A DNA stretch of 64,000 nucleotides from Streptomyces sioyaensis (GCF_004122735.1 NZ_SDIF01000026.1:1-64000); one strand, 5' to 3'. Positions 6,596-17,534 are shown, counted from the stretch's first letter. Numbers and translations are program-made. Notes: a model not told the origin generated them from the letters alone.

Positions 6596-7933
6596 TCAGG
6601 CGCGGGCGGTCCGGGAGCTGCGGGCCGTCGCGCTCGCCCGTTCCACCAGCGACACCAGATGGTCGTTGACCAGCTCGGGCCGCTCCAGCATCACCAGATG
6701 TCCGGCGTCCGGGACACACACCAGCTCCGCGTCGGGCAGCACCTCGGCGATCGTCCGGCTGTGGTCGGCGGGCGTGATCAGATCGCTCTCCCCGGCGAGC
6801 ACCAGCGCGGGCACCGCGTCGTACGCCACCAGCGCCTCGGTCTTGTCGTGCACCGCGAACGCCGGGAAGAACTCGGCGACCACATCGATCGGGGTCGCCT
6901 CGATCAGCCGCTCGCCGAACCGCGCGATGCCCGGGTCCACCTTCTCCGGCGTCCCGAACGAATACCGCTTGATCAGCCCCGCGAAGAGATCGGCGGTGGC
7001 CCGCCGCCCGCGCTCGACGATCTCGTGCTGCCAGCCCAGCGCCTTGAGCACGCCCGGCGCGAGCCAGTGGAAGGCCTTCATGCCCATCGACGGCAGCCCG
7101 TAGGTGACCTCGCTGAGCCGCCCCGCGGACGTGCCGATCAGGGCCACCCCGACCACCCGCTCCGCGACGAACTCCGGGAACTGGTCTGCCAGCGCCATCA
7201 CCGTCATCCCGCCCATGGAGTGCCCGACCAGCACGATCGGCCCCTCGGGGACCGCGGCGTCCAGCACCGCCTTCAGGTCCCGGCCCAGCAGATCGATGGT
7301 GACCTCTTCGGTGCCGTCGATCTGGCCGTGGCCGCGCGAGGAGCGGCCGTGGCTGCGCTGGTCCCAGTGGACGGTGCGCACCGTGCCGCGCAGCGCGGAG
7401 CGCTGGAAGTGCCAGGAGTCCTGGCTGAGGCAGTAGCCGTGGCTGAAGACGACCGTGGGGGCCGCGGAGCGCCGGCCGAGCGCCGCCGTCAGCCGCTTGC
7501 GCAGACCGCCCTGGGCCTCCTGCGCGGCCCGGGCCTCCTTGCCGCGGACGGGCTTGGCCGACCGGTCGCCCTTGCCGTTCCGGCCGTTCTTGGCCGCCCG
7601 GCCCGCCCGGTCGTCCTTCTCCGGCCGGCCCGGCTCCGGGCCCACCTCGTCGACCTCGTAGTACAGCTCGGTGCCGTCCTCGGCGATCGCCGCGCCCGGT
7701 GTGCCGCGCAGCGTGCCGTACGGGCCGGCGGCGTCCAGCGCGAGCCGGGCCCGGCGGCGCATCCCGCGGCCGACCGTCATCCGCTCTATCGCCACCCCGG
7801 CCGCGGCACCCGCCGCGACCACGCCGATCGCGGCGCCGGCGATACCGGCGTGCCGGCCCGCCCGCGCCCAGTTGCCGGCGGCCTCGGCCGCCGCCTCGAC
7901 CGCCTGCGCGGCGGCCTCCTGTCCCTCGGTCAT
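6596..7933 (-). CDS. Alpha/beta hydrolase with N-terminal membrane-associated segment
   Basis: This 445-aa protein has a hydrophobic Ala/Gly stretch at residues 26-50 (AGIAGAAIGVVAAGAAAGVA), a Lys/Gly/Asn-rich low-complexity linker at about 105-145, and then an alpha/beta-hydrolase core. The core shows VVFSHGYCLSQDSW (oxyanion region), WDQRSHGRS, the nucleophile elbow GHSMGG, an acid-loop Asp and a late catalytic His (DAGHLVMLERPELV). The substrate is unknown. ATG 7933 overlaps the alr stop as ATGA, so the two are translationally coupled; the pairing with alr and tsaE suggests a housekeeping role. Confidence 0.85.
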   Translation of the reverse strand: MTEGQEAAAQAVEAAAEAAGNWARAGRHAGIAGAAIGVVAAGAAAGVAIERMTVGRGMRRRARLALDAAGPYGTLRGTPGAAIAEDGTELYYEVDEVGPEPGRPEKDDRAGRAAKNGRNGKGDRSAKPVRGKEARAAQEAQGGLRKRLTAALGRRSAAPTVVFSHGYCLSQDSWHFQRSALRGTVRTVHWDQRSHGRSSRGHGQIDGTEEVTIDLLGRDLKAVLDAAVPEGPIVLVGHSMGGMTVMALADQFPEFVAERVVGVALIGTSAGRLSEVTYGLPSMGMKAFHWLAPGVLKALGWQHEIVERGRRATADLFAGLIKRYSFGTPEKVDPGIARFGERLIEATPIDVVAEFFPAFAVHDKTEALVAYDAVPALVLAGESDLITPADHSRTIAEVLPDAELVCVPDAGHLVMLERPELVNDHLVSLVERASATARSSRTARA

Positions 7934-9117
7934 GCCGTACCCCCCGTGAGCGTGCGGTCTCCTTCGGTTGCGCTGCGCGTGTCGCTGTCCACATAGACGC
8001 GCGGCACCCGCGTTCCGATCCGGGTGACGATCTCGTAGCCGATGGTTCCGGCCACCCGGGCCCAGTCCTCCGCGGTCGGCTCACCGCGGTCGCCGGGGCC
8101 GAACAGCACCGCCGGATCGCCCGGCTCGGCGCTGTCGCCGCCCAGGTCGACCACGAACTGGTCCATCGCGATCCGCCCGGCGACCGTGCGCCACTTGCCG
8201 GCGACCAGCACCGGGCCGCCGTTGGAGGCGTGCCGCGGGACGCCGTCGGCATAGCCGAGCGGGACCAGCGCCAGGGTCGTCTCGCCGGGTGTCGTGTAGT
8301 GATGCCCGTACGACACGCCGTGGCCGCCCGGGACGCGCTTGACCGAAGCCAGCGCGGCCTCCAGTGTCATCGCCGGCCGCAGCCCCAGCTCCTGCGAGGT
8401 GCCGACCTCGGGGCTGGGCGAGATGCCGTAGATGCCGATACCGGTACGGACCAGGTCGAAGTGCGCCTCGGGGAGGGTCAGCAGCGCCGGGGTGTTGGCG
8501 AGGTGCCGCACCTCGGGGCGCAGCCCGGCCCGCTCGGCGATCGCCAACCCCTCGTGGAAGGCGGTCAGCTGGGCGGCGATGGAGGGGTGGCCGGGCTCGT
8601 CGGCGCAGGCGAAGTGCGACCAGACGCCGGTGATCCGCAGCACGCCCTCGGCCTCGGCGGCGCGGGCCGCGGCGGTCAGTTCCGACCAGTCGGCGGGCAT
8701 ACAGCCGTTGCGGCCGAGACCGGTGTCGATCTTGAGCTGGACGCGGGCGGTCCGGCCGCAGGCCCGCGCCGCCGCGGTCACCTCGCGCAGCGCCCACATG
8801 CCGCTCACCGAGACGTCGATGTCCTGCTCGACGGCCGTGCGCCAGGGGCCGCCCGGCGTCCACAGCCAGCACATCAGCCGCCCGGTGTCACCGGCCGCGC
8901 GCAGCGCGAACGCCTCCTCGGGCAGCGCCGTGCCCAGCCAGTCCGCACCGGCCTCACGGGCGGCGCGCGCGCAGCGCACCGCCCCGTGTCCGTAGCCGTC
9001 GGACTTGACCACGGCCATCAGCTCTGCCCGGGGTGCACGGTCCCGCAGGGCACGCACATTCGACCGCACGGCGGCGAGGTCGATGGTGGCGCGGGCGCGC
9101 TTTGCTGTCTCGTTCAT
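7930..9117 (-). CDS. alr: Alanine racemase
   Basis: This fold-type III PLP enzyme (395 aa) makes D-alanine for peptidoglycan. The PLP lysine is Lys38 in AVVKSDGYGHGA. The motif LKIDTGLGRNG and the C-terminal beta-barrel catalytic Tyr region (SYGHHYTTPGETTLALVPLGYADGVPR) are intact. ATG 9117 has GAGGGGG abutting it, an unusually short spacing. Its stop overlaps the hydrolase start by 4 nt. An L,D-transpeptidase lies immediately upstream in the same direction. Confidence 0.95.
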   Translation of the reverse strand: MNETAKRARATIDLAAVRSNVRALRDRAPRAELMAVVKSDGYGHGAVRCARAAREAGADWLGTALPEEAFALRAAGDTGRLMCWLWTPGGPWRTAVEQDIDVSVSGMWALREVTAAARACGRTARVQLKIDTGLGRNGCMPADWSELTAAARAAEAEGVLRITGVWSHFACADEPGHPSIAAQLTAFHEGLAIAERAGLRPEVRHLANTPALLTLPEAHFDLVRTGIGIYGISPSPEVGTSQELGLRPAMTLEAALASVKRVPGGHGVSYGHHYTTPGETTLALVPLGYADGVPRHASNGGPVLVAGKWRTVAGRIAMDQFVVDLGGDSAEPGDPAVLFGPGDRGEPTAEDWARVAGTIGYEIVTRIGTRVPRVYVDSDTRSATEGDRTLTGGTA

Positions 9118-9176
9118 CCCCCTCAGTGTTGCAGGCGACGCCGTGGCGCCCGGGGGGACGGGCGGGGAAACCGTGC

Positions 9177-10004
9177 TCACACCCCGGGTTTCCGCCCCCA
9201 GACGTACACAATGTCGCCCTTCTTCAGTACCTCCCAGACCCTCCGCGCGTCCGTCATGGTGAGGTTGACGCAGCCGTGCGAGCCGGGCCCGGAGAAGATG
9301 TCCTCGTAGACGCCGTGCAGCGCCTCCCCGCGGTCGAAGAACTGCGCGTAGGGCATCGCCGTGTGGTACAGGTTCGAGATGTGGTGCCGGTGGCGCAGAT
9401 AGATCCGGTACATCCCGGTACGGGTCTCCATCGACGGCGCACCGGAGCGGATCGTGACCGGGTCGAAGATCACCCGCCCGTTCTGCTGCACCCACATCAG
9501 CTGCCGGTTCAGATCGACGCAGGCCGTGCGCTCGGCCCGGTCGGGGCAGTGCCCGGCTCGGTTGGGGTCCTTCTTGGCCCGCATCAGCCGCACCATGGCC
9601 CCGGTGACCGGCCCGGCGAAGCCGGTCGCCGGCGCGATCCGGTGCGCCTGCTGGAAGCGCCGGATCGCCCGGCAGTCCCCCTGACTCTGCCGCCCGTCCA
9701 CGTCCCGCCGCAGATAGCGCTCGGCCTGCCGCTGGTAGGGCCCGGTGGACTGGCTGCACGCCGCCGCCCGGAGGCCGTGGGGCACTTCGGACCGCGGTAC
9801 GTACTCGGTGTGCGACCGTGGCGCCCCGTAGGGGGCGGGCGCCGGTGCCCGGCCGGTGCGGGCCGGCTCCCGCGGGAGGCCGGGTACCAGGTCGGACGCC
9901 TCCGCGGACGACGGGACGACGGCCACCGCGGGCGGCCCGACGGCAACGAGCAGCGAGGCGCAGACCAGCAGCGCCGAAAAGGTGCGTTTCATGCCCTCAC
10001 GCAT
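9177..10004 (-). CDS. Secreted L,D-transpeptidase (YkuD), active-site intact
   Basis: The 275-aa product has a signal peptide (residues 5-28, FSALLVCASLLVAVGPPAVAV), a proline-rich spacer and a PG-binding-like helical segment at about 95-145 (ERYLRRDVDGRQSQGDC...RRFQQAH). The catalytic domain ends in PGSHGCVNLTMTDARRVWEVLKKGDIVYVW. The SHGC motif with HGVYED upstream supplies the His and Cys nucleophile for 3-3 cross-linking of peptidoglycan. Two starts are possible, ATG 10004 and ATG 9992 (MKRTF); neither has an ideal ribosome binding site. It lies next to alr and is a useful contrast to the inactive relative at 4718. Confidence 0.88.
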   Translation of the reverse strand: MREGMKRTFSALLVCASLLVAVGPPAVAVVPSSAEASDLVPGLPREPARTGRAPAPAPYGAPRSHTEYVPRSEVPHGLRAAACSQSTGPYQRQAERYLRRDVDGRQSQGDCRAIRRFQQAHRIAPATGFAGPVTGAMVRLMRAKKDPNRAGHCPDRAERTACVDLNRQLMWVQQNGRVIFDPVTIRSGAPSMETRTGMYRIYLRHRHHISNLYHTAMPYAQFFDRGEALHGVYEDIFSGPGSHGCVNLTMTDARRVWEVLKKGDIVYVWGRKPGV

Positions 10005-10099
10005 GCCGTGGCCGGGCGGTCATACCGCCCGCCGCGCACCAGGTTCGCCCTGGTGCCCGCCCCTTTCCCCCGCGGGGCGTAACGCCGTCGCGGCAGCTG

Positions 10100-11524
10100 T
10101 CAGTCCGTCACATCCCGCCAGGCCGCGTCCAGATGGGCGGCCACGTCGGAGGCCAGGATCGGGGCGCCCGCCGGCCCGGCCGCCCGGCGCGCGGCCAGCC
10201 CGTGCAGATACGCGCCGACGGATCCCGCGTCCCGGGCCGGCAGCCCCGCGGCGAGCAGCGAGCCCGTCACCCCCGACAGCACGTCCCCGCTCCCGGCCGT
10301 CGCCAGCCAGGCGGTCCCGGTGGGGTTGACCCGGACCGGTCCGTCGGCCGCCGCGACCAGCGTCGTCGAGCCCTTGAGCAGCACCGTGGCGCCGAATCGC
10401 CGCGCCAACTCCCGTACGGTCGCCAGCCGTGCCGCCTCGACCTGGCCGCGCCCGCTCCCGAGCAGCGCCGCGGCCTCCCCGGCGTGCGGCGTCAACAGCG
10501 TCTCGGCGCGGCGTTCCCGCACCCGCTGCGGCGTCAGGAACCGCAGCCCGTCCGCGTCCACCAGCACCGGCACGTCCGACGCCAGCACGTCGTCCAGCGC
10601 GTCCGACTCGTCCCCGATCCCGGGCCCGATCACCCACGACTGCACCCGCCCGGCCTTGTCCGGCGGCCCGGCATGCACCAGCGTCTCCGGGAAGTGGGCG
10701 AGTACGGCGTCCGCGGCCGGCCCGACGTAGCGCACCGCCCCCGCGCCGCCCCGCAGCGCCCCGGCCACCGCGAGCACCGCCGCCCCCGGATAGCGCGCGG
10801 ACCCGGCGACCACCCCCACCACGCCCCGCCGGTACTTGTCGCTCTCGGCCACCGGGCGCGGCAGCAGCTCCGCCACGTCCGCGTGCTGCAACGCCTCCAT
10901 GGCGGCGTCCGCCGGCAGCGTCAGCCCGATGTCCACCAGCCGCAGCGCCCCCGCCCGCTCCCGCGCCGGGTCGGTCAGCAGCCCCGGCTTGTACGCACCG
11001 AAGGTCACCGTCGCGTCGGCCCGCACCGCCTCCCCGCTCACCTCGCCGCTGTCCGCGTCCACCCCGCTCGGCAGATCGACGGCCACCACCGGCGCCGACT
11101 CCCATGCCGCCCGCGCCAGTTGCGCCGCCTCGGGCCGCAGCCCGCCGCGCCCCCCGATCCCGACGATCCCGTCCACCACCAGATCGGCCCGGGCGATGTC
11201 CCGCAGCGCCGCGTCCGACACCCGGCCCCCGGCCGACCGCAGCGCGGCGAGCCCGCCCCGGTGTGCCCGTTCGGGCGACAGCAGCACCGCCACCACCCCG
11301 GCCCCCCGCCGCGCCAGCCGGGCACCGGCGTACAGCGCGTCCCCGCCGTTGTCGCCGCTGCCCACCAGCAGCACCACACGGGCGCCGTACACCCGCCCCA
11401 GCAACTCCGCGCAGGCCACGGCCAGTCCGGCCGCGGCCCGCTGCATCAGGGCCCCTTCGGGCAGCCGGGCCATGAGCTCCTGCTCGGCGGCCCGCACGGT
11501 CTCCACGCTGTAGGCAGTCCTCAT
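10100..11524 (-). CDS. nnr: Bifunctional NAD(P)H-hydrate epimerase / ADP-dependent dehydratase
   Basis: This 474-aa fusion repairs hydrated NAD(P)H. The N-terminal epimerase (YjeF_N, residues 1-215) has [20 protein letters not shown] and [15 protein letters not shown]. The C-terminal ribokinase-like dehydratase (residues about 225-474) has [21 protein letters not shown] and [20 protein letters not shown] 11524 is chosen because residues upstream in the open frame are unlike the family start ([14 protein letters not shown]). It follows acpS in the same direction. Confidence 0.93.
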   Translation of the reverse strand: MRTAYSVETVRAAEQELMARLPEGALMQRAAAGLAVACAELLGRVYGARVVLLVGSGDNGGDALYAGARLARRGAGVVAVLLSPERAHRGGLAALRSAGGRVSDAALRDIARADLVVDGIVGIGGRGGLRPEAAQLARAAWESAPVVAVDLPSGVDADSGEVSGEAVRADATVTFGAYKPGLLTDPARERAGALRLVDIGLTLPADAAMEALQHADVAELLPRPVAESDKYRRGVVGVVAGSARYPGAAVLAVAGALRGGAGAVRYVGPAADAVLAHFPETLVHAGPPDKAGRVQSWVIGPGIGDESDALDDVLASDVPVLVDADGLRFLTPQRVRERRAETLLTPHAGEAAALLGSGRGQVEAARLATVRELARRFGATVLLKGSTTLVAAADGPVRVNPTGTAWLATAGSGDVLSGVTGSLLAAGLPARDAGSVGAYLHGLAARRAAGPAGAPILASDVAAHLDAAWRDVTD

Positions 11525-11640
11525 GCCGACAAGTCTCGCCCCTGGCAGGCGGGGTACGGCGCATTTCCTCTCTGCACGAGAGCGGCGCCCGCCCACCGAC
11601 GAACGGGGGCGGGCGCCACAGCAGGCTCCAGGAGGACGTC

Positions 11641-12009
11641 CTACGCCTCGGCGACCACCACGGCGGAGGCGACCCCGGCGTCATGGCTCAGCGACACATG
11701 CCAGGACCGGACGCCGAGTTCCGCGGCGCGCGACTCGACCGTCCCGCACACCCGCAGCCGCGGCTGCCCGCTGTCCTCGACACACACCTCGACATCGGTC
11801 CAGCGCAGCCCGCCCGGTGCCCCGAGCGCCTTGGCCACCGCCTCCTTGGCGGCGAACCGGGCCGCCAGCGACGCGGTACCGCGGCGTTCCCCGCTCGGCA
11901 GCGTCAGTTCCGCGGGGAGGAACAACCGCCGTGCCAGCTCCGGCGTACGGTCCAGCGCCGCCCCGAAGCGGTCGATCTCGGCGACGTCGATCCCGACCCC
12001 GACGATCAT
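11641..12009 (-). CDS. acpS: Holo-[acyl-carrier-protein] synthase
   Basis: AcpS (122 aa) transfers phosphopantetheine from CoA to acyl carrier proteins. The metal-binding Asp8 is in [12 protein letters not shown], and the catalytic Glu is in [14 protein letters not shown]; the closing [10 protein letters not shown] is typical. ATG 12009 overlaps the glmS stop as ATGA, so the two are translated as a unit. It lies upstream of nnr in a conserved glmS-acpS-nnr-alr order. Confidence 0.94.
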   Translation of the reverse strand: MIVGVGIDVAEIDRFGAALDRTPELARRLFLPAELTLPSGERRGTASLAARFAAKEAVAKALGAPGGLRWTDVEVCVEDSGQPRLRVCGTVESRAAELGVRSWHVSLSHDAGVASAVVVAEA

Positions 12010-13853
12010 TCGACGGTCACCGACTTGGCGAGGTTGCGCGGCTGGTCGACCTCGTTGCCGCGGGCGGTGGCCAGCTCACAGGCGAAGACCTGCAACGGCA
12101 CCGTCGACACCAGCGGCTGCAGCAGCACCGGCGTCCGCGGAATCCGCACGAGGTGATCGGCGTACGGCACGACCGTCTCGTCGCCCTCCTCCGCGATCAC
12201 GATCGTCCGCGCCCCCCGGGCCCGGATCTCCTGGATGTTCGACACGATCTTGTCGTGCAGCACGGACCGCCCACGCGGCGACGGCACGACCACCACCACC
12301 GGCAGGTCCTCCTCGATCAACGCGATCGGCCCGTGCTTGAGCTCACCGGCCGCGAAGCCCTCCGCGTGCATGTACGCGAGTTCCTTGAGCTTCAGCGCGC
12401 CCTCCAGCGCCACCGGATAGCCCACGTGCCGGCCGAGGAACAGCACCGTATTCTTGCCGGCGAGGCTGCGCGCCAGCTCCCGTACCGGCTCCATCGTGCC
12501 GAGCACCTGCTCGACCTGGGTGCCGATGGCCGCGAGTTCGCGCACCACGGCCCGGATCTCGTCGCCCCACTTCGTGCCCCGTACCTGCGCGAGGTAGAGC
12601 GCCACCAGATAGCAGGCCACCAGCTGCGTCAGAAACGCCTTCGTCGACGCCACCGCCACCTCCGGCCCGGCGTGCGTGTACAGCACCGCGTCCGACTCCC
12701 GCGGGATGGTCGACCCGTTGGTGTTGCAGATGGCGAGCACCTTCGCGCCCTGCTCGCGCGCGTGCCGCAGCGCCATCAGGGTGTCCATCGTCTCGCCGGA
12801 CTGGCTGATGGCGATGACCAGCGTGTGCCGGTCCAGGATCGGGTCCCGGTAGCGGAACTCGCTGGCCAGCTCGGTCTCGCAGGGGATCCGCGTCCAGTGC
12901 TCGATCGCGTACTTGGCGATCATCCCCGCGTGGTACGCCGTCCCGCACGCCACGATGACGACCTTGTCGACCTCGCGCAGCACCTCCGGCGGGATCCGCA
13001 CCTCGTCCAGCGACAGCACGCCCGACGCGTCGATCCGCCCCAACAGCGTGTCCGCGACGGCCTTCGGCTGCTCCGCGATCTCCTTCAGCATGAAGTAGTC
13101 GTAGCCGCCCTTCTCGGCGGCCGAGGCGTCCCAGTCGACGTGGTACTCCCGCACCTGCGCGGGCACCCCGTCGAAGTCGGTGACCGTCACCGCCTCCCGG
13201 CGCAGCTCCACGACCTGGTCCTGGCCCAGCTCGATCGCCTCGCGGGTGTGCGCGATGAACGCCGCCACGTCCGAGGCGAGGAACGCCTCGCCGTCCCCGA
13301 CCCCCACCACCAGCGGCGAGTTCCGGCGTGCCCCGACCACCACATCCGGCTCGTCGGCATGCACCGCGACCAGCGTGAAGGCGCCCTCCAGCCGCCGGCA
13401 CACCTGCCGCATCGCCTCGGCCAGCTCCCCGCAGGACGAGTAGGCCTCGGCGAGCAGATGCGCGACGACCTCGGTGTCCGTCTCGGACGCCAACTCGTGC
13501 CCGCGGTCGGTGAGTTCGGCGCGCAGCCCGGCGAAGTTCTCGATGATGCCGTTGTGCACGACGGAGACCCGGCCGGCGTTGTCCAGATGCGGGTGGGCGT
13601 TGGCGTCGGTGGGCCCGCCGTGGGTCGCCCACCGGGTGTGCCCGATGCCCGTCGACCCCGTCGGCAGCGGACGGTCGGCCAGCTCCTTCTCCAGATTGGC
13701 GAGTTTGCCGGCCTTCTTGGCCGCCGCCAGCCCGCCGTCGGCCAGCACGGCGACACCCGCCGAGTCGTAGCCGCGGTACTCCAGCCGCTTCAGCCCGGCC
13801 AGGACGACGTCAAGGGCGCTCTGCCCGCCCACATATCCCACGATTCCGCACAT
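12006..13853 (-). CDS. glmS: Glutamine-fructose-6-phosphate aminotransferase (isomerizing)
   Basis: This 615-aa enzyme makes glucosamine-6-phosphate, the first step to UDP-GlcNAc. Cys2 after the initiator Met is the N-terminal nucleophile (MCGIVGYVG) of the glutamine amidotransferase domain (residues 1-240). Two SIS domains follow, with [11 protein letters not shown] and the C-terminal [13 protein letters not shown] that closes the active site. ATG 13853 is fixed by the need for Cys2. The product feeds GlmM, encoded at 15490-16848. The 81-nt leader is too short for a glmS ribozyme. Confidence 0.97.
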   Translation of the reverse strand: MCGIVGYVGGQSALDVVLAGLKRLEYRGYDSAGVAVLADGGLAAAKKAGKLANLEKELADRPLPTGSTGIGHTRWATHGGPTDANAHPHLDNAGRVSVVHNGIIENFAGLRAELTDRGHELASETDTEVVAHLLAEAYSSCGELAEAMRQVCRRLEGAFTLVAVHADEPDVVVGARRNSPLVVGVGDGEAFLASDVAAFIAHTREAIELGQDQVVELRREAVTVTDFDGVPAQVREYHVDWDASAAEKGGYDYFMLKEIAEQPKAVADTLLGRIDASGVLSLDEVRIPPEVLREVDKVVIVACGTAYHAGMIAKYAIEHWTRIPCETELASEFRYRDPILDRHTLVIAISQSGETMDTLMALRHAREQGAKVLAICNTNGSTIPRESDAVLYTHAGPEVAVASTKAFLTQLVACYLVALYLAQVRGTKWGDEIRAVVRELAAIGTQVEQVLGTMEPVRELARSLAGKNTVLFLGRHVGYPVALEGALKLKELAYMHAEGFAAGELKHGPIALIEEDLPVVVVVPSPRGRSVLHDKIVSNIQEIRARGARTIVIAEEGDETVVPYADHLVRIPRTPVLLQPLVSTVPLQVFACELATARGNEVDQPRNLAKSVTVE

Positions 13854-13857
13854 GGAG

Positions 13858-13891
13858 GCAGCGTACGCTGCGGGCCCGCACGGCCCGCAGC
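13858..13891. other. Palindrome and hairpin just upstream of glmS
   Basis: GCAGCGTACGCTGC at 13858-13871 is a perfect 14-bp palindrome. It overlaps a 9-bp hairpin, GCTGCGGGC at 13867-13875 with GCCCGCAGC at 13883-13891. The site lies between the upstream 92-aa gene and the glmS start, so it could end the upstream transcript or be an operator for glmS. The sequence does not decide between these. Confidence 0.5.
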
Positions 13892-13934
13892 GGCACGTTG
13901 CGGCGGGTCACAGCCGAAGGATCGGACCCGCCCC

Positions 13935-14213
13935 TCAATACCCCAGCGCTATCCGATCGTGCGCCTCACGCACCGTCTCCAGGAACTCCTCGTCCGCCTC
14001 CGCGTCCACGCCGATCCCGCCGGCCGGCTCGTAGCGCTCCAGGAAATCGGCGAGGTCCTCGCCCAGATCCTCGTCCGGCAGGTCCTCCGCCAGCTCGGCG
14101 TAGACCCGCGCGGCGAAGCAGTCCGACGCGGCCTTCCTGCCCCTGACACGGACCGCACCCGCGGCCCTCCCCCACGGCCGCTGTCCCAACAGACCGGCCT
14201 TACGCGCTCCCAC
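13935..14213 (-). CDS. Small acidic hypothetical protein
   Basis: The 92-aa product is read from GTG 14213, with GGGGG a few nt upstream. The N-terminus is basic ([24 protein letters not shown]). The rest is strongly acidic and helical ([39 protein letters not shown]). I see no signal peptide, membrane segment or catalytic motif. It lies upstream of glmS in the same direction and is divergent from coaA. The frame bias fits a real gene, but the function is unknown. Confidence 0.65.
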   Translation of the reverse strand: MGARKAGLLGQRPWGRAAGAVRVRGRKAASDCFAARVYAELAEDLPDEDLGEDLADFLERYEPAGGIGVDAEADEEFLETVREAHDRIALGY

Positions 14214-14384
14214 ACGTGCCCCCTTGCATCGTCCACGGCCCTGGGCGGGCGTGTCCCCGCCACCGACCGTACCGGGCAATATCCATTCGGGTACAGACAG
14301 CCAGGTGGAGAAGCACCCAAGCCGACCCTGACAGGTACAACCCCACCCGCAGACGCCAGCGTGGCACCCGGAGGTGAACGGCAC

Positions 14385-15392
14385 ATGACGGCTGCGCACA
14401 ATGGGCGCGTGCCCTCGACGACCGATCCGCAGCAACGACGCCGCGCCGACAACTCCCCGTACGTCGATCTGACGCGCGCGCAGTGGAGCGCCCTGCGGGA
14501 GAAGACCCCGCTGCCCCTGACGGCCGACGAGGTCGAACGGCTGCGGGGGCTCGGCGATGTCATCGACCTCGACGAGGTCCGCGACGTCTATCTCCCGCTG
14601 TCCCGGCTCCTCAACCTCTATGTCGGCGCCACCAGCAATCTGCGCGGCGCGCTGAACACCTTCCTCGGCGACGCGGGCGGCGGCCCCCAGACCGGCACCC
14701 CCTTCGTCATCGGGGTCGCGGGCAGCGTGGCGGTCGGGAAGTCCACCACCGCCCGGCTGCTGCGGGCGCTGCTGGCCCGCTGGCCCGAGCATCCGCGGGT
14801 GGAGCTGGTCACCACCGACGGCTTCCTCTTCCCCAACGCCGAGTTGCACCGCCGCGGTCTGATGTCCCGCAAGGGCTTCCCGGAGTCCTACGACCGGCGG
14901 GCGCTGACCCGCTTCGTCGCGGATGTGAAGTCCGGCCGGGCCGAGGTCTCCGCGCCCGTCTACTCCCACCTGATCTACGACATCGTGCCCGGCGAGCGGC
15001 TGACCGTCCGCCGCCCGGACATCCTCATCGTCGAGGGGCTGAACGTCCTGCAGCCGGCGCTGCCCGGCAAGGACGGCCGCACCCGCCTCGGCCTCGCCGA
15101 CTTCTTCGACTTCTCCGTCTACGTCGACGCCCGCACCGAGGACATCGAGAAGTGGTACCTCGGCCGCTTCCGCAAGCTGCGCGAGACCGCCTTCCAGAAC
15201 CCGTTCTCGTACTTCCGCAAATACACCCAGGTCTCCGAGGACGAGGCCCTCGACTACGCCCGGAAGATGTGGCGGACCATCAACAAGCCCAATCTGCAGC
15301 AGAATGTGGCCCCGACCCGCGGCCGCGCGAACCTGGTGCTCCGCAAGGGCCCGGACCACAAGGTGCAGCGGCTGTCGCTGCGCAAGCTCTGA
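14385..15392 (+). CDS. coaA: Type I pantothenate kinase
   Basis: CoaA (335 aa) phosphorylates pantothenate in the first committed step of CoA synthesis. The P-loop [11 protein letters not shown] is at residues 110-120. The downstream [16 protein letters not shown] and YSHLIYD motifs and the C-terminal SYFRKYT region match the type I family. ATG 14385 has a strong GGAGGTGA 7 nt upstream; the frame is open much further upstream but is not protein-like there. The 171-nt divergent gap from the 92-aa gene should hold both promoters. Confidence 0.96.
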   Translation: MTAAHNGRVPSTTDPQQRRRADNSPYVDLTRAQWSALREKTPLPLTADEVERLRGLGDVIDLDEVRDVYLPLSRLLNLYVGATSNLRGALNTFLGDAGGGPQTGTPFVIGVAGSVAVGKSTTARLLRALLARWPEHPRVELVTTDGFLFPNAELHRRGLMSRKGFPESYDRRALTRFVADVKSGRAEVSAPVYSHLIYDIVPGERLTVRRPDILIVEGLNVLQPALPGKDGRTRLGLADFFDFSVYVDARTEDIEKWYLGRFRKLRETAFQNPFSYFRKYTQVSEDEALDYARKMWRTINKPNLQQNVAPTRGRANLVLRKGPDHKVQRLSLRKL

Positions 15393-15416
15393 ACGGTCCC
15401 GTCCACGGGCTCCCGC

Positions 15417-15444
15417 GGGCCCGCCCATGCGAACGGGCGGGCCC
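15417..15444. terminator. Bidirectional terminator between coaA and glmM
   Basis: GGGCCCGCCC at 15417-15426 pairs perfectly with GGGCGGGCCC at 15435-15444 across an 8-nt loop. It sits between the convergent stops of coaA (15392) and glmM (15490), so it can serve both transcripts. Confidence 0.75.
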
Positions 15445-15489
15445 CGACCACCGTCAGGAACCCGCCCGCCGAAGCGTCCCGCCCCGTGC

Positions 15490-16848
15490 TCAGCCCAATG
15501 CGGACTTGACCGCGTCGGCCAGCCGTCCGGCCACCGCCCGGGCCTGCTCGATGTCGGCCGCCTCCACCATGACGCGGACCAGCGGCTCCGTGCCGGACGG
15601 CCGCAGCAGCACCCGCCCGGTCGCGCCCAGTTCCCGCTCCGCCTCGGTGACCGCCGCGGTCAGCTCGGGGGAGGTGGCCACCCGCGCCTTGTCGACGTCG
15701 GGGACGTTGATCAGGATCTGCGGCAGCCGCTCCATGACGCCCGCCAGCTCGGCCAGCGGCCGGCCGGTCGCGGCGACCCGGGCGGCCAGCATCAGCCCGG
15801 TCAGCGTGCCGTCGCCGGTGGTGGCGTGGTCCAGCACGATGACGTGCCCGGACTGCTCACCGCCCAGCGCGAAGCCGTGCGCCTTCATCTCCTCCAGGAC
15901 GTACCGGTCGCCGACCGCGGTCTGCACGAGCTCGATGCCCGCGCGCTCCATGGCCAGCTTGAAGCCCAGGTTGGACATGACGGTGGCGACCACGGTGTTC
16001 TTGCGCAGCGTCCCGGCCTCGCGCATCCCGAGCGCCAGCACCGCCAGGATCTGGTCCCCGTCGACCTCGTTGCCCTCGCGGTCCACCGCCAGGCAGCGGT
16101 CCGCGTCGCCGTCGTGGGCGACACCCAGGTCGGCGCCGTGCTCGACGACGGCCGCGCGCAGCAGCGCGAGGTGGGTGGAGCCACAGCCGTCGTTGATGTT
16201 CAGCCCGTCGGGCTCGGTGCCGATCGTGATGACCTCGGCGCCGGCCCGGGCGAAGGCCTCGGGCGAGACCCGCGCCGCCGCGCCGTGCGCACCGTCGATG
16301 ACGACCTTCAGCCCGTCCAGGCGGTTGGGCAGGACGCCGACGAGATGCGCGACGTAGTTGTCGAAGCCCTCGTCGTAGACGGTGACCCGGCCCACGCCGG
16401 CACCGGTCGGCCGCTCCCAGGGCTCACCGGAACTGTGCGCACGGTAGGTCTGCTCGATGCGGTCCTCCAGCTCGTCGGCGAGCTTGTGGCCGCCGCGGGC
16501 GAAGAACTTGATGCCGTTGTCGGGCATCGGGTTGTGGCTGGCGGAGAGCATCACGCCGAGGTCCGCGCCGAGCGAACCGGTCAGATACGCGACCGCCGGG
16601 GTCGGGAGCACCCCCACCCGCAGCACGTCCACGCCGGCACTGGCCAGGCCCGCGACGACCGCGGCCTCCAGGAACTCCCCGGACGCACGTGGATCACGTC
16701 CGACCACCGCCACCGGCCGGTGACCTTCGAAGGTGCCCACTTCGGCGAGCACATGCGCCGCAGCGACCGACAGACCGAGCGCCAGCTCCGCCGTCAGGTC
16801 CGCATTGGCGACACCGCGCACACCGTCCGTGCCGAAGAGTCGTCCCAC
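15490..16848 (-). CDS. glmM: Phosphoglucosamine mutase
   Basis: GlmM (452 aa) converts glucosamine-6-P to glucosamine-1-P, the step after GlmS. The phosphoserine loop [18 protein letters not shown], the Mg site DGDADR and the sugar loop GEQSGH are intact, and the C-terminal phosphate-binding RPSGTEP is present. GTG 16848 ([15 protein letters not shown]) has GGAGG 6 nt upstream. It lies downstream of rpsI in the same direction, with a hairpin at 16924-16955 between them. Confidence 0.96.
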   Translation of the reverse strand: MGRLFGTDGVRGVANADLTAELALGLSVAAAHVLAEVGTFEGHRPVAVVGRDPRASGEFLEAAVVAGLASAGVDVLRVGVLPTPAVAYLTGSLGADLGVMLSASHNPMPDNGIKFFARGGHKLADELEDRIEQTYRAHSSGEPWERPTGAGVGRVTVYDEGFDNYVAHLVGVLPNRLDGLKVVIDGAHGAAARVSPEAFARAGAEVITIGTEPDGLNINDGCGSTHLALLRAAVVEHGADLGVAHDGDADRCLAVDREGNEVDGDQILAVLALGMREAGTLRKNTVVATVMSNLGFKLAMERAGIELVQTAVGDRYVLEEMKAHGFALGGEQSGHVIVLDHATTGDGTLTGLMLAARVAATGRPLAELAGVMERLPQILINVPDVDKARVATSPELTAAVTEAERELGATGRVLLRPSGTEPLVRVMVEAADIEQARAVAGRLADAVKSALG

Positions 16849-16923
16849 TGGTGTCCTCCGAGTAGATGAGCTTGGACCAGAGATTTACGTCCAGGTATAC
16901 GCGTCCGGTCCCGGATAGCCGAA

Positions 16924-16955
16924 CGCCCCGGCAGCACGGAGGTGCCACCGGGGCG
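16924..16955 (-). terminator. Hairpin between rpsI and glmM
   Basis: CGCCCCGG at 16924-16931 pairs with CCGGGGCG at 16948-16955. The inner part (GCAC/GTGC) extends the stem with two mismatches. It follows the rpsI stop, so it probably ends the rplM-rpsI transcript or limits read-through into glmM. Confidence 0.65.
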
Positions 16956-16986
16956 TACGCCAAGGGCTGCATGGAGCAGCGCGCGG

Positions 16987-17490
16987 TTAGCGCTTGCTGT
17001 ACTGCGGCGCCTTGCGGGCCTTCTTCAGACCGGCCTTCTTGCGCTCGACCGCACGGTCGTCACGCTTGAGGAATCCGGCCTTCTTCAGCGCGGGGCGGTT
17101 GTTGTCGGCGTCCGCCTCGTTCAGCGCACGAGCCACGCCCAGGCGCAGCGCACCGGCCTGGCCGGAGATGCCGCCGCCGGCGATGCGGGCGATGACGTCG
17201 TAGCGGTTGTCGAGTTCGAGCACCTTGAAGGGCTCGTTGACTTCCTGCTGGTGCACCTTGTTGGGGAAGTAGCCCTCAAGGGTGCGGCCGTTGATCTTCC
17301 ACTGGCCGGTGCCCGGGACGATCCGGACGCGGGCGATGGCGTTCTTGCGACGGCCCAGGCCGGCCGCCGGCTGCGGGTCGCCGAAGCGGGACGCGAGGGA
17401 CTCGGAGGTGTACTCCGACTCCACGACCTCGGTCTCGGTGGTGTACTCCTCGACCTCGTCCAGCGGGGTCTCGGGGGTGGTCTCAGCCAC
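16987..17490 (-). CDS. rpsI: 30S ribosomal protein S9
   Basis: The 167-aa product is longer than the ~130 aa of E. coli S9 because of an acidic N-terminal extension (residues 1-40, [21 protein letters not shown]). The S9 core starts at [17 protein letters not shown]. The conserved tail ...KAPQYSKR, which contacts P-site tRNA, is intact. GTG 17490 has GAGGAG 4 nt upstream. It is the second gene of the rplM-rpsI pair. Confidence 0.96.
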   Translation of the reverse strand: MAETTPETPLDEVEEYTTETEVVESEYTSESLASRFGDPQPAAGLGRRKNAIARVRIVPGTGQWKINGRTLEGYFPNKVHQQEVNEPFKVLELDNRYDVIARIAGGGISGQAGALRLGVARALNEADADNNRPALKKAGFLKRDDRAVERKKAGLKKARKAPQYSKR

Positions 17491-17534
17491 GATGCTCCTC
17501 AGATTCTCTCTGTCGTCTTAGGGGGTGGCCGGAC

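Noticed and set aside
13854..13934. glmS ribozyme upstream of glmS
   Set aside because: The gap is only 81 nt, lacks the ribozyme core, and contains a simple hairpin and palindrome instead.
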